Assembly (NCBI RefSeq): GCF_030345335.1
Contig: NZ_JAPVRC010000002.1
Coordinates: 372,001-436,000 of the forward strand
Direction of reading: 5' to 3'
From: Halobacillus campisalis
Lineage (GTDB): Bacteria; Bacillota; Bacilli; Bacillales; Halobacillaceae
Length of the DNA: 64,000 nt
Part shown: piece after piece, positions 44,045 through 53,194 of the stretch
Layout of the letters: the number at the start of each line of letters is the position of its first letter
How positions within the stretch are numbered: the stretch's first letter is position 1
Translations under genes and position numbers: made by a program
Notes under the pieces: model-generated
Told to the model about the DNA's origin: nothing
The model's input: the letters and a program-made list of their open reading frames with translations, nothing else
Databases searched by the model: none

Positions 44045-44870
44045 TACTTCTCACATTCATGGTCACACCACAGGTGCCGAGCTTTCGGAATGGGCGCAAA
44101 TTATTTTAGCTCTGCCTTTTATTTTCGCTCTCATAATATATGGCGCAGCAGTATTTTTCTCAAGGCAGCTTCAAAGGCCGTGGCCCTTTTACCGGATAGT
44201 TTTATGGGTACTGGGGATCGTTTGTGCTCTTGCTGCAGTTGTTGGTCCTCTTGCTCAATTGGCTCATATGGATTTTACGATGCACATGCTTGGGCATTTA
44301 CTGTTAGGAATGCTCGCTCCTCTCCTAATGGCATTAGCTGCCCCAATGACTCTGTTTTTACGTGCACTTCCTCAAGGGCAGGCAAAGCGGCTGTCGCGAT
44401 TGCTGAAATCATGGCCGTCACGGGTATTAACAGATCCTATCGCTGCTTCTTTACTTAACGTCGGGGGTTTATGGATTCTTTATACGACACCTTTGTATCA
44501 GACGATGCATGAAAACAGTTATTTACATGTGTTCATTCATGCTCATGTTTTCATCGCCGGGTATCTGTTTACTGTTGCCATGATTTATATCGACCCAACT
44601 CCTCATAGAAACAGTTATTTGTATAGAGCCGTTACTTTGATTGCTGCTCTTGCGGGACATGGAATTTTATCAAAATATATTTTTGGAAATCCGCCGGCAG
44701 GTGTCCCGGTCGGTCAAGCTGAGAGTGGAGGCATGCTAATGTACTACGGGGGTGACGGGGTAGACTTGATCATTGTGTTCATCCTTTGTCTTCACTGGTA
44801 CCGCTCGACAGCGCCTGAAAATTTTAAGGTCAACAATAAAGCAAATCCTTTCGAAACAGATCCCGCTTGA
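44037..44870 (+). CDS. ctaG: Cytochrome c oxidase assembly protein, CtaG/caa3 type
   Basis: A 277-residue protein with about seven helices of the caa3_CtaG family, which helps assemble the copper site of haem-copper oxidases in Bacillus. Conserved histidines include those in MDFTMHMLGHLLLGMLAPLL and HENSYLHVFIHAHVFIAGYLF. GTG 44037 has AAGGGTG six bases upstream; GTG 44028 would sit on that box. No oxidase subunit is encoded nearby, so this is probably a second CtaG-like protein separate from the main cta operon. Confidence 0.85.
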   Translation: MISTSHIHGHTTGAELSEWAQIILALPFIFALIIYGAAVFFSRQLQRPWPFYRIVLWVLGIVCALAAVVGPLAQLAHMDFTMHMLGHLLLGMLAPLLMALAAPMTLFLRALPQGQAKRLSRLLKSWPSRVLTDPIAASLLNVGGLWILYTTPLYQTMHENSYLHVFIHAHVFIAGYLFTVAMIYIDPTPHRNSYLYRAVTLIAALAGHGILSKYIFGNPPAGVPVGQAESGGMLMYYGGDGVDLIIVFILCLHWYRSTAPENFKVNNKANPFETDPA

Positions 44871-45017
44871 ATGCAATCCCTTTGCCTATGCAGGGATTGT
44901 GTTCAAGAATTGCACCCTATCGTCCTATATATTCCAATATTTATGTGTGCTAAAATTTGATAATATATTTGAATATTCTTACATATATGACTTTACAAAC
45001 TCGATGGGAGGAGAAAT

Positions 45018-46676
45018 ATGCATTATTTGTCATTATTAAAAAGTTATTGGGCTCGACTTTGGGACATGCATGACCAGGCGAAGGATTTGATGAAATTTAC
45101 AGTAACCGGTCATTCTGATGATATGTCCGATGAACACTCTGATGATAAAAAGACGGAAGAGAAGCCAAATGGTGATGGTCCATCTTTTGACAACAGACAG
45201 AAAGTCGGTCTTTTTTTAGGTCCTCTTTTGTTTGCGCTTACATTATTGTTTTTTGAGGCAGAGGGATTATCTCAAAGCGGGGTTGCTATATTAGCTAGTA
45301 CGTTATGGATTGCTACTTGGTGGATTACAGAAGCCATGCCGATTCCTGCAACTTCATTGCTCCCGCTGATTTTATTCCCTTTAACGGGTGGTTTAGGTGG
45401 TGACGATACAGCTTCCTCTTATGGAGATAATACGATTTTCTTGTTTATGGGAGGTTTCCTTATTGCGCTCGCCATGCAGAAGTGGAATTTACATAAGCGC
45501 ATTGCGCTATTTATCATTTCAAACGTAGGGACGAGCACAGAACGTATTGTGCTGGGGTTCATGGTCGCTACTGGTGGTCTATCGATGTGGATCTCTAATA
45601 CAGCGACAGCCATGATGATGGTACCGATTGGTTTAGCGGTCATTTATCAAGCTTCAGAACAGTTGAAAAAGCAAGGAGATGGTTCTGTAGATCATTCTTC
45701 GTTCAATTTTGGCAAAGTGACGATGCTTGGCATTGCCTACAGCGCTTCTATAGGCGGATTGGCTACGTTGATAGGGACGCCTCCTAACACTATTTTCAGA
45801 GGTGTAGTGGAAAATCAGTACGGCATCGAGATTTCCTTTGCGGGGTGGATGGCTTTTGGGGTGCCGTTGTCAGTTATCTTTATGGCCATTGCCTGGATTT
45901 ACTTAGTGAAGGTAGCTTATCCTATGGAAATGAAGGAGCTTCCAGGAGGTAAGCAAGTGATCTATGAAGAGCGTGAGGCTCTAGGGGTAATGAGCTGGGA
46001 AGAGAAAGTCGTACTGGCTATTTTTTCCTTAACTGCTTTTGCGTGGATTACTCGTTCCTTTTTACTCGCTCCTTATATTAATGAAAATTTAGATGATACA
46101 ATCATAGCGATGATTGCGGCCATTGTGCTTTTCCTTATTCCTTCTAAAAATAACAAAGGCTCATTTCTCTTGGATTGGGATACGGCGAAAGGTCTTCCCT
46201 GGGGAATTATCTTGTTATTTGGTGCAGGTCTTGCAATAGCTGCCGGATTCCAGGAATCAGGTCTGGCTGAGTGGGTCGGCAGCCAATTAACAATCCTGGA
46301 AGGAGTAAGCTTTATATTAATACTCGCAATCGTCATTGCTCTCGTTATCTTTTTGACAGAAATTACGTCCAACACGGCCACGGCTACGATGATGTTCCCG
46401 ATTATGGCATCATTAGCAGCAGCTATTAATGTTCATCCATACAGCCTGATGATTGGTGCAGGGGTAGCGGCAAGTTGTGCGTTTATGCTTCCAGTTGCCA
46501 CTCCGCCAAACGCTGTTGTATTCGGCTCCGGGTATCTGCGGATTCCTGATATGGCGAGAGCAGGTTTTTTGCTTAACATTATGGCTATCGTATTAGTGAC
46601 CCTGGCCATTTACTATTATTTACCTTTCGTATGGGGAATAGATTTAACCACTTTCCCTGAACAATTCAATAATTAA
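45018..46676 (+). CDS. SLC13/DASS family sodium:anion symporter
   Basis: A 552-residue carrier with about 12 helices for dicarboxylates or a similar anion. After a ~60-residue hydrophilic N-terminus come the paired SNT motifs MWISNTATAMMMVP and ITSNTATATMMFP, and the C-terminal ATPPNAVVFGSGYLRI, typical of SdcS-like proteins. GGGAGG precedes ATG 45018. It is followed after six bases by an MFS gene. Sulfate is unlikely to be the substrate because the sulfate permease cysP is encoded further on; the substrate cannot be read from the sequence. Confidence 0.87.
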   Translation: MHYLSLLKSYWARLWDMHDQAKDLMKFTVTGHSDDMSDEHSDDKKTEEKPNGDGPSFDNRQKVGLFLGPLLFALTLLFFEAEGLSQSGVAILASTLWIATWWITEAMPIPATSLLPLILFPLTGGLGGDDTASSYGDNTIFLFMGGFLIALAMQKWNLHKRIALFIISNVGTSTERIVLGFMVATGGLSMWISNTATAMMMVPIGLAVIYQASEQLKKQGDGSVDHSSFNFGKVTMLGIAYSASIGGLATLIGTPPNTIFRGVVENQYGIEISFAGWMAFGVPLSVIFMAIAWIYLVKVAYPMEMKELPGGKQVIYEEREALGVMSWEEKVVLAIFSLTAFAWITRSFLLAPYINENLDDTIIAMIAAIVLFLIPSKNNKGSFLLDWDTAKGLPWGIILLFGAGLAIAAGFQESGLAEWVGSQLTILEGVSFILILAIVIALVIFLTEITSNTATATMMFPIMASLAAAINVHPYSLMIGAGVAASCAFMLPVATPPNAVVFGSGYLRIPDMARAGFLLNIMAIVLVTLAIYYYLPFVWGIDLTTFPEQFNN

Positions 46677-46691
46677 TAAAGGGTGTACGTT

Positions 46692-47894
46692 ATGGTGATC
46701 AGTCAAGAGGCGGCTAAGCCCTACACACCGAAAGAGTGGGCATTTTGGCGAGTCACCATCGCTCTGATGCTGGCTTCTTTGCTAGTATTTTCTACGTTAT
46801 ATGTTTTTCAGCCGTTACTTCCTGTATTCGTAGATGAATTCAAAGTAACGGCTACGCAATCAAGTGTGCTCATGTCGGCTTCGGTTCTTTCAATGGTCAT
46901 AGGGCTGTTTATTCTCGGTTTTCTGGCTGATCGTTACGGGCGCATACTGATGATGCGTCTTTCTCTCACAGGAACAGTTCTGCTGCTGGCAGCGATGCCG
47001 TTTGCCGCATCTTTTGAATGGTTAATGATATTTAGGCTTTTACAAGGATTCTTTCTGGCGGGAGTACCTGCAGCAGCGATGGGGTATTTGGGGGAAGAGG
47101 TATCTTCAAGAGATTTAGGACTTGCTATGACATTGTATATTTCGAGCAACGCTTTAGGAGGAATGGGCGGTCGTGTAGTATCAGGTTATTTGACAGATAT
47201 ATTAGATTGGCAGATGATGCTGCTCTCAGTTTCAGCATTTGGAATTATCACTACAATTCTATTTATTTTATTGCTCCCGAAAGAGCGATTTTTTGAAAAA
47301 CAATACGCTCCTCTAAGTGAAGATATAAGAGGAATGCTCATCCATTTAACGAATAAAAATATGCTTGCATTGTTTTTGATGGGGTTATTGCTGCAAATTG
47401 TATTCACTGCTGTATGGACCTATTTACCGTTTTACCTGCAGTCAGCGCCTTATGAATGGTCGCTTAAATGGATATCATTTACTTATTTGGCCTATGGTCT
47501 CGGAGTTCTTGCCCCGCCGCTGGCCGGGAGAATTTCTAATAATCTCGGATTGCCAAAGGTCATGTTAGCTGGATTAAGTCTGTTGCTTTTAGGAGTCTGG
47601 TTAACAGTTGTTGAGCCTGTAATATTCATTCTGATCGGTCTCGGACTTATTTGTATGGGTTTTTTTGTTGCTCATTCGATGGCTGCAGCTTTAGTCAGTA
47701 AATCAGCCTCCCACCATCGCAGCGGGGCTTCAGGCTTTTATTTGATCAGCTACTATATTGGGGTCGCTGTCGGAAGTACGGCAGTCGGGAACCTATGGGA
47801 AACCTTTAAATGGATCGGAATTGCATCCACAAGCTTAATTTTGTTGTTTGTTATTATTTGTATCCCTATTTATAAAAAAATGGAGGACAGGTGA
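46692..47894 (+). CDS. MFS transporter (YnfM-like)
   Basis: A 400-residue major facilitator protein with 12 helices. The loop 2-3 motif [14 protein letters not shown] is clear (about residues 76-89), and residues 27-50 hold the first helix with [14 protein letters not shown] as in the YnfM group. ATG 46692 is preferred to GTG 46683 because AAAGGG lies about nine bases upstream. The last bases run directly into the ribosome site of the macrodomain gene. Substrate unknown; drug or sugar efflux are possibilities. Confidence 0.85.
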   Translation: MVISQEAAKPYTPKEWAFWRVTIALMLASLLVFSTLYVFQPLLPVFVDEFKVTATQSSVLMSASVLSMVIGLFILGFLADRYGRILMMRLSLTGTVLLLAAMPFAASFEWLMIFRLLQGFFLAGVPAAAMGYLGEEVSSRDLGLAMTLYISSNALGGMGGRVVSGYLTDILDWQMMLLSVSAFGIITTILFILLLPKERFFEKQYAPLSEDIRGMLIHLTNKNMLALFLMGLLLQIVFTAVWTYLPFYLQSAPYEWSLKWISFTYLAYGLGVLAPPLAGRISNNLGLPKVMLAGLSLLLLGVWLTVVEPVIFILIGLGLICMGFFVAHSMAAALVSKSASHHRSGASGFYLISYYIGVAVGSTAVGNLWETFKWIGIASTSLILLFVIICIPIYKKMEDR

Positions 47895-47907
47895 AGGAGG
47901 TTTTCAA

Positions 47908-48411
47908 ATGAGTTCATTAATCGATATTATAGAGAAAGATATCACTCAACTTCAAGTAGATGCCATTGTCAATGCTGCCAATCGCCAGCTTATGGGAGGT
48001 GGTGGAGTGGATGGAGCCATTCATAAAGCAGGTGGACCAGAGATCATGGAAGAATGCCGGAAAATAGGAATATGTGAACCTGGTGAAGCGGTCATTACAA
48101 CCGCAGGACAACTTCCTGCAAAAAAAGTCATTCACACGGTTGGTCCTGTGTGGAATGGGGGAGACCAGCAGGAAGAGGAGCAGCTGGCTTCTTGTTATAA
48201 AAATTCATTGCAACTGGCCGTGAATGAAGGATTTACGACGATCGCCTTTCCTAATATAAGCACAGGAATTTATAATTATCCCAAAGAGCGGGCAGCTGAA
48301 ACAGCTATTAAAACGGTAAAAGCATTTTTACGGCAGAATGATCATATAGATGAGGTATATTTTGTTTGTTTTGACGAAGAAAACAAAAGGCTGTATCAAG
48401 AACTTATCTAA
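47908..48411 (+). CDS. Macrodomain protein, O-acetyl-ADP-ribose deacetylase type
   Basis: A 167-residue single macrodomain: [27 protein letters not shown] (residues 17-43) and [12 protein letters not shown] (about 127-138) are the ADP-ribose loops of the YmdB/MacroD group, which hydrolyse O-acetyl-ADP-ribose or remove ADP-ribose from acidic residues. ATG 47908 has AAGGAGG eight bases upstream. It is 13 bases behind the MFS gene and probably cotranscribed with it. Confidence 0.92.
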   Translation: MSSLIDIIEKDITQLQVDAIVNAANRQLMGGGGVDGAIHKAGGPEIMEECRKIGICEPGEAVITTAGQLPAKKVIHTVGPVWNGGDQQEEEQLASCYKNSLQLAVNEGFTTIAFPNISTGIYNYPKERAAETAIKTVKAFLRQNDHIDEVYFVCFDEENKRLYQELI

Positions 48412-48424
48412 TTGTATAAACTAG

Positions 48425-48461
48425 GAGAGGTCAAATTTCTGACCTCTCAAAATTTTTTTTA
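48425..48461 (+). terminator. Rho-independent terminator after the macrodomain gene
   Basis: A GAGAGGTCA / TGACCTCTC stem and a long T run. Confidence 0.95.
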
Positions 48462-48539
48462 TTTTTTAAAAACCGACTAAAACACTAGGAATAAAAGGGT
48501 TTAAAGAGTTTTTCGCATAGTGATAGGCATTTAACCCCT

Positions 48540-48568
48540 TTGACAGCTTGAAAAGGATACTGTATATT
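48540..48568 (+). promoter_or_regulatory. Strong promoter of the cys operon
   Basis: A perfect -35 TTGACA (48540-48545), a 17-base spacer and TATATT (48563-48568), 25 bases before the riboswitch. Confidence 0.85.
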
Positions 48569-48592
48569 TCCATTTAATCACATAAAATTAAA

Positions 48593-48754
48593 TTCTTATC
48601 CAGAGAGGTGGAGGGACTGGCCCTTTGAAACCTCGGCAACAGACTTAGTAAGTACTGTGCTACTTCCAGCAAGCTTGATCGCTTGATAGATAAGAAGAGA
48701 CCGAGTCCGGTACCCTCATCCTCTTCTTATGACTAAATAAGAAGAGGATTTTTT
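48593..48754 (+). promoter_or_regulatory. SAM (S-box) riboswitch with terminator, controlling cysH operon
   Basis: The aptamer at 48593-48697 has the conserved core AGAGAGGTGGAGGGACTGGC, CCTTTGAAACCTCGGCAAC and GTGCTACTTCCAGC. P1 is formed by TTCTTATC (5') and GATAAGAA (3'). The terminator ATCCTCTTCTTAT / ATAAGAAGAGGAT (48718-48749) plus T run competes with pairing of the P1 3' strand to CTCTTCTTAT. SAM binding should therefore stop transcription before cysH. Confidence 0.97.
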
Positions 48755-48827
48755 AATTAATGGATAATCTACAGTACATGTGTTTTTTAAGTTCAAACGA
48801 TCTTTGAAAGAACAAAAGGAGGTTTGT

Positions 48828-49562
48828 ATGATGAGCAGCTTTATCACTTATGATTCGTTTGTAAACGATCCTTTTTCAGGTCAGCAGTTTGACGACCAGA
48901 TGAAAGGGGCTTTGAACATATTAGAGTGGGCTTACAGCACGTACGATGACATTGTCTATGCTTGCAGCTTTGGGGCGGAAGGAATTGTACTTATCGACTT
49001 GATCTCAAGAGTCAAGAAGGATGCCCACATCGTGTTTTTGGATACAGGCGTTCATTTTCAAGAAACGTACGACTTGATTGACCGAATGAAAAAAAGGTTC
49101 CCAGATTTGAATATTACGATGAAGAAACCAGATTTGACGGTATGGGAGCAGGCAGAAAAACACGGAGATAAGCTTTGGAATTCAAACCCCGACAAATGCT
49201 GCTATATTAGAAAAATTAAACCTCTTGAAGAAGCGTTGAAAGGAGCAACAGTCTGGGTCTCCGGGTTGCGCAGGGAGCAGTCACTGAGCCGCAGTAAAAC
49301 CGATTTTGTCAATAAAGATGAGCGGTTTCATTCCATTAAAATTTGCCCGCTGATCCACTGGACATGGGAAGATGTTTGGAATCATATTAAAGAAAATGAT
49401 CTGCCATATAATGATCTTCATGATAAAGGATATGCGAGTATCGGATGCATGCCGTGCACATCTCCATCAGAAGATCCTAACGGTCGTTCGGGAAGATGGG
49501 AAGGGTTCGGAAAGACGGAGTGTGGATTGCACACCACGTCTGATCATGGGTCTGCCACATGA
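48828..49562 (+). CDS. cysH: Phosphoadenylyl/adenylyl-sulfate reductase
   Basis: A 244-residue thioredoxin-dependent enzyme reducing PAPS or APS to sulfite. The PP-loop-like YACSFGAEGIVL is near residue 43. Cysteine pairs CCYIRK and GCMPC indicate a [4Fe-4S] cluster, and the nucleophile cysteine is in the C-terminal KTECGLH. The four cluster cysteines suggest that APS can be used, as with Bacillus CysH. AAAGGAGG precedes the ATGATG at 48828. It overlaps cysP by four bases. Confidence 0.95.
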   Translation: MMSSFITYDSFVNDPFSGQQFDDQMKGALNILEWAYSTYDDIVYACSFGAEGIVLIDLISRVKKDAHIVFLDTGVHFQETYDLIDRMKKRFPDLNITMKKPDLTVWEQAEKHGDKLWNSNPDKCCYIRKIKPLEEALKGATVWVSGLRREQSLSRSKTDFVNKDERFHSIKICPLIHWTWEDVWNHIKENDLPYNDLHDKGYASIGCMPCTSPSEDPNGRSGRWEGFGKTECGLHTTSDHGSAT

Positions 49563-50635
49563 CGTTAATTATTGTATGTCTGCTTGTTGCTCATTTTTTT
49601 GCATTCAATGTTGGAGCAAGTGGGTCAGCAGCAACTATGGGCATTGCATACGGCACAGGAGTGGTGAAGAAGAAAAGAATCGCTCTGCTGCTGAGCGGAG
49701 CCGGCTGTATGCTTGGGGCTTTATGGGGAGGAGAGGTCGTTGAGACTATAGGAAAGGGATTGATTTCCTCCGATTTACTCACAATTCAGGCGGCAGCTAT
49801 CATTCTATTCGTTTCTGCCGTAACTCTCTGTTTCACGAATATCATCGGTATTCCGCTATCTACTAGTGAAGTAACTGTCGGTGCAATTGTAGGGGTCAGC
49901 ATCTCGCTGCAGCAGCTCTATTTGAGAAATTTACTGGAGATCCTGTCTTTTTGGATCATTATCCCTGCTGCCGCATTTATTACGACGTTTATATTCGGGA
50001 TCCTACTGAAGCATTACAAAAGCAAGTATCGTTTTCTTCCATCTAAGAGGATGACGAAGATCCTTTCTATATTACTTGTGCTCACTGGGTTCCTCGAAGC
50101 TTTCGCTGCAGGGATGAACAATGTGGCCAACGCAATTGGACCACTTGTCGGCGCTGATGTTTTGTCCATGAATGCCGGACTACTGACAGGTGGATTATTC
50201 ATGGCGTTAGGAAGCGTATTTTTGGGAGGCAGGGTGCTTGAGACGAACGGAAAGAAAATTTCGTACTTATCGCTTTCGGATGGCGTCGTCATTTCAGGGA
50301 CTTCCGGCATACTTGTATTAGGAGCTTCGATCATCGGAATTCCTATTCCTATGACCCAAGTTACGACGTCAGCCATTGTAGGTACAGGTGCGGTGAAGGA
50401 TTGGAAAGGCATTTGGGAAAATAAAGTCATCCATCAAATCGTGAAAGTTTGGATAGCCTCTCCGATGATATCGCTGGTTATCGCTTTCTGTCTGACAGAA
50501 GTTCTTCTGCAATCGAACTTCTATACAGTCGTTATCATTGCAAGTGGAATAGTAGCCACCTTGATCCTTACGAACTTTGGAAGGGGAGCCATTGTTAATA
50601 AAAGTAAACACCATACACTGAAGGAGGAGTTTTAA
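49559..50635 (+). CDS. cysP: Sulfate permease, PiT family (CysP)
   Basis: A 358-residue membrane protein with about 11 helices in two homologous halves, as in inorganic phosphate transporters: [19 protein letters not shown] near the N-terminus and [16 protein letters not shown] around residue 183. Located between cysH and sat exactly as in B. subtilis, where CysP carries sulfate, so sulfate is the likely substrate. The start is in an ATGA overlap with cysH. Confidence 0.93.
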   Translation: MTLIIVCLLVAHFFAFNVGASGSAATMGIAYGTGVVKKKRIALLLSGAGCMLGALWGGEVVETIGKGLISSDLLTIQAAAIILFVSAVTLCFTNIIGIPLSTSEVTVGAIVGVSISLQQLYLRNLLEILSFWIIIPAAAFITTFIFGILLKHYKSKYRFLPSKRMTKILSILLVLTGFLEAFAAGMNNVANAIGPLVGADVLSMNAGLLTGGLFMALGSVFLGGRVLETNGKKISYLSLSDGVVISGTSGILVLGASIIGIPIPMTQVTTSAIVGTGAVKDWKGIWENKVIHQIVKVWIASPMISLVIAFCLTEVLLQSNFYTVVIIASGIVATLILTNFGRGAIVNKSKHHTLKEEF

Positions 50636-50636
50636 A

Positions 50637-51785
50637 ATGACAATAAGCAAGCCGCACGGAGGAGTATTAGTTAATCGAATCGTTGAGGAATCTAAATGGA
50701 CAAAAACAGAGGTATCCTTTGATATTGAGCTGGATGATATCGCTTTAAGTGACCTGGAGCTCATTGCAAATGGAGCGTACAGTCCGATTACCGGCTTTTT
50801 AAAGCAAAAAGACTACGAGTCAGTCGTACATAATATGCGGCTGTCTGACGATACAGCCTGGAGTATTCCTATTACGCTTCCCGTTGATGAAGTCAAAGCG
50901 AAAGAGCTTGAGTCGGGCCGCTGGGCAAGTCTATCAAAAGACGGAGAAATCTATGGCTATATAGAAATAGAAGAAATCTATCTTTCTGATAAAGATACAG
51001 AAGCGGAAAAAGTTTACCAGACGACTGAGATTGAACATCCAGGCGTCAAAAAACTGTTCGATCGTCCTGATTATTACGTAGGGGGGCCTATTCATTTAGT
51101 GAAAAGACCACCTCGTAAACATTCTGAAGTGTATTACTTAGACCCTGAAGAAACGAGAGAAGAATTTGCTGAGCTGGGATGGAAGAAGGTAGTTGGCTTT
51201 CAAACGCGTAACCCGGTTCACCGAGCCCACGAGCATATTCAAAAAACGGCACTGGAAACGGTAGACGGACTCTTTTTAAATCCCCTAGTCGGAGAAACGA
51301 AAAGTGATGATGTACCAAGTGATGTAAGACTTAGAAGCTATCACGTGCTGCTCGAAAATTATTACCCGAAAAACCGCGTGTTTCTGGGTGTGTTCAACGC
51401 CGCAATGCGCTATGCCGGACCTCGTGAAGCAATATTCCACGCGCTCGTCCGCAAAAATTTCGGCTGCACTCATTTTATCGTAGGCAGAGATCACGCCGGT
51501 GTGGGTGATTATTACGGAACGTATGATGCTCAGAAAATTTTCTCCAATTTCACAGAGGATGAACTCGGCATCACGCCATTGTTTTTTGAACACAGCTTCT
51601 ATTGCCACACCTGTAAAGCCATGGTTTCGAGTAAAACGTGTCCGCATGACAGTGATCAACACGTCATCCTATCAGGGACGAAAGTGCGTGAGATGCTGCG
51701 CAATGGAGAGCATCCTCCAGAAACGTTCAGCCGTCCTGAGGTCGCGAGTATTCTCATTCAAGGGTTACAAAAAGTCAGTCAGTAA
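50637..51785 (+). CDS. sat: Sulfate adenylyltransferase
   Basis: A 382-residue ATP sulfurylase making APS from ATP and sulfate. The catalytic [11 protein letters not shown] (about residue 191) and [12 protein letters not shown] segments are clear. [16 protein letters not shown] contains a cysteine set often seen in the bacterial enzyme. AAGGAGGAGT lies inside the end of cysP and the gene starts one base after the cysP stop. Confidence 0.96.
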   Translation: MTISKPHGGVLVNRIVEESKWTKTEVSFDIELDDIALSDLELIANGAYSPITGFLKQKDYESVVHNMRLSDDTAWSIPITLPVDEVKAKELESGRWASLSKDGEIYGYIEIEEIYLSDKDTEAEKVYQTTEIEHPGVKKLFDRPDYYVGGPIHLVKRPPRKHSEVYYLDPEETREEFAELGWKKVVGFQTRNPVHRAHEHIQKTALETVDGLFLNPLVGETKSDDVPSDVRLRSYHVLLENYYPKNRVFLGVFNAAMRYAGPREAIFHALVRKNFGCTHFIVGRDHAGVGDYYGTYDAQKIFSNFTEDELGITPLFFEHSFYCHTCKAMVSSKTCPHDSDQHVILSGTKVREMLRNGEHPPETFSRPEVASILIQGLQKVSQ

Positions 51786-51799
51786 AGGAGACGGTAAAC

Positions 51800-52393
51800 G
51801 TGAGTTCGAATTTAACATGGCATCAAACCACCATTAAAAAAGAGGATTACCGCAAGAAAAACGCACATTCCAGCGGGGTGATCTGGCTGACAGGGCTGTC
51901 CGGCTCTGGAAAGTCGACCATCGCAAATATTGTAAATCAAAAGCTTTACGAAAAAAGTCTTCAATCTTACGTCCTTGACGGAGATAACGTTCGCCATGGT
52001 TTAAACAATGACTTGGGGTTTAATGACAGCGATCGTCAGGAAAATATCCGTCGTGTCGGAGAAGTCGCTAAGCTGTTTGCCGACAGCGGTACAATTGTTC
52101 TTGCCTCATTTATTTCGCCATTCCAATCGGATCGCGATCAAATTCGTCAAAGTTTAGATGAGGGGGAATTTATCGAAGTATTCGTAAGCTGTCCGCTTGG
52201 GGAATGCGAGGATCGTGATCCAAAAGGGATATACAAAAAAGTGAGAAATGGAGTGATTCCATCCTTTACAGGTATCGATTCTCCGTACGAGGAGCCGTCA
52301 AATAGTGAGATCGTAGTATATACGAACCAGGAATCCGAAGAAGAGTCTGCTGATCGCATCATACAGTTATTAAAAGATAAACGATGGATATAA
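51800..52393 (+). CDS. cysC: Adenylyl-sulfate kinase
   Basis: A 197-residue kinase that phosphorylates APS to PAPS. Walker A GLSGSGKST is at about residues 33-41; the substrate-binding DGDNVRHGLN and the FISPF and DPKGIYKK segments are present. GTG start at 51800 behind AAAGGAGACGG. Confidence 0.95.
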   Translation: MSSNLTWHQTTIKKEDYRKKNAHSSGVIWLTGLSGSGKSTIANIVNQKLYEKSLQSYVLDGDNVRHGLNNDLGFNDSDRQENIRRVGEVAKLFADSGTIVLASFISPFQSDRDQIRQSLDEGEFIEVFVSCPLGECEDRDPKGIYKKVRNGVIPSFTGIDSPYEEPSNSEIVVYTNQESEEESADRIIQLLKDKRWI

Positions 52394-52415
52394 AAATGAG
52401 GGGAGGGAGACGACC

Positions 52416-53177
52416 ATGACAAAGGTATATTTAGTAGGTGCAGGTCCCGGGGATCCAGACTTGATCACAGTAAAAGGAATGAAGGCTATACAAAAAGCAG
52501 ATGTCATTTTGTACGACAGATTAGTCAATGAAGAACTGCTTGAGTTTGCCTCAAAAGGAACACAATTAATATACTGTGGGAAAAAGCCGGACCAGCATAC
52601 GTTACGACAGGATAAAATCAATGAGTTATTGTGTAAGTATGCCAGGCAGAACAAGATCGTGACCCGCTTAAAAGGCGGGGACCCATTCATCTTTGGACGA
52701 GGAGGAGAAGAAGCTGCTGTCCTGAATGAGTATGGCATCGATTTTGAAATTGTTCCTGGCATTACGGCCGGTGCAGCTGCACCTGCTTACGCTGGTATTC
52801 CCTTGACACACCGGGAACTAAGCTCTTCTGTTACTTTTGTTTCAGGCTTCAACCCTAAGCAGGATACAGTTGAATATTGGACAGGTCTGTCACGCAGTAA
52901 AGGCACGATATGCATTTATATGGGAGTGAAAAAGTTCCCACATACTTGTGAACAACTGAAGGCTCATGGAATGGATCCTGATATGCCCGTCGCCATCATC
53001 CACTGGGGCACGACTCAAGGACAGAAAACGATAACGGGAACGCTGTCGACAATTCATGACCAATTACATGAAGTGGCCAATCCATCGATGATCGTTATAG
53101 GGGAAGTGGTCCGCCTTAGAGAACAGCTGCAATGGTTTGAAAAGGTTCAGCTCCCCGAAGTATCACCAGCTATTTAA
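52416..53177 (+). CDS. sumT: Uroporphyrinogen-III C-methyltransferase
   Basis: A 253-residue SAM-dependent enzyme that methylates uroporphyrinogen III twice to give precorrin-2, the first step to sirohaem. Signatures are VGAGPGDPDLITVKG (residues 6-20) and RLKGGDPFIFGRGGEE (about 81-96). It equals YlnD of B. subtilis by place. Sirohaem is the cofactor of sulfite reductase, which explains its place in a sulfate operon. Confidence 0.95.
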   Translation: MTKVYLVGAGPGDPDLITVKGMKAIQKADVILYDRLVNEELLEFASKGTQLIYCGKKPDQHTLRQDKINELLCKYARQNKIVTRLKGGDPFIFGRGGEEAAVLNEYGIDFEIVPGITAGAAAPAYAGIPLTHRELSSSVTFVSGFNPKQDTVEYWTGLSRSKGTICIYMGVKKFPHTCEQLKAHGMDPDMPVAIIHWGTTQGQKTITGTLSTIHDQLHEVANPSMIVIGEVVRLREQLQWFEKVQLPEVSPAI

Positions 53178-53194
53178 AGTAAAGGAGATTCGGT

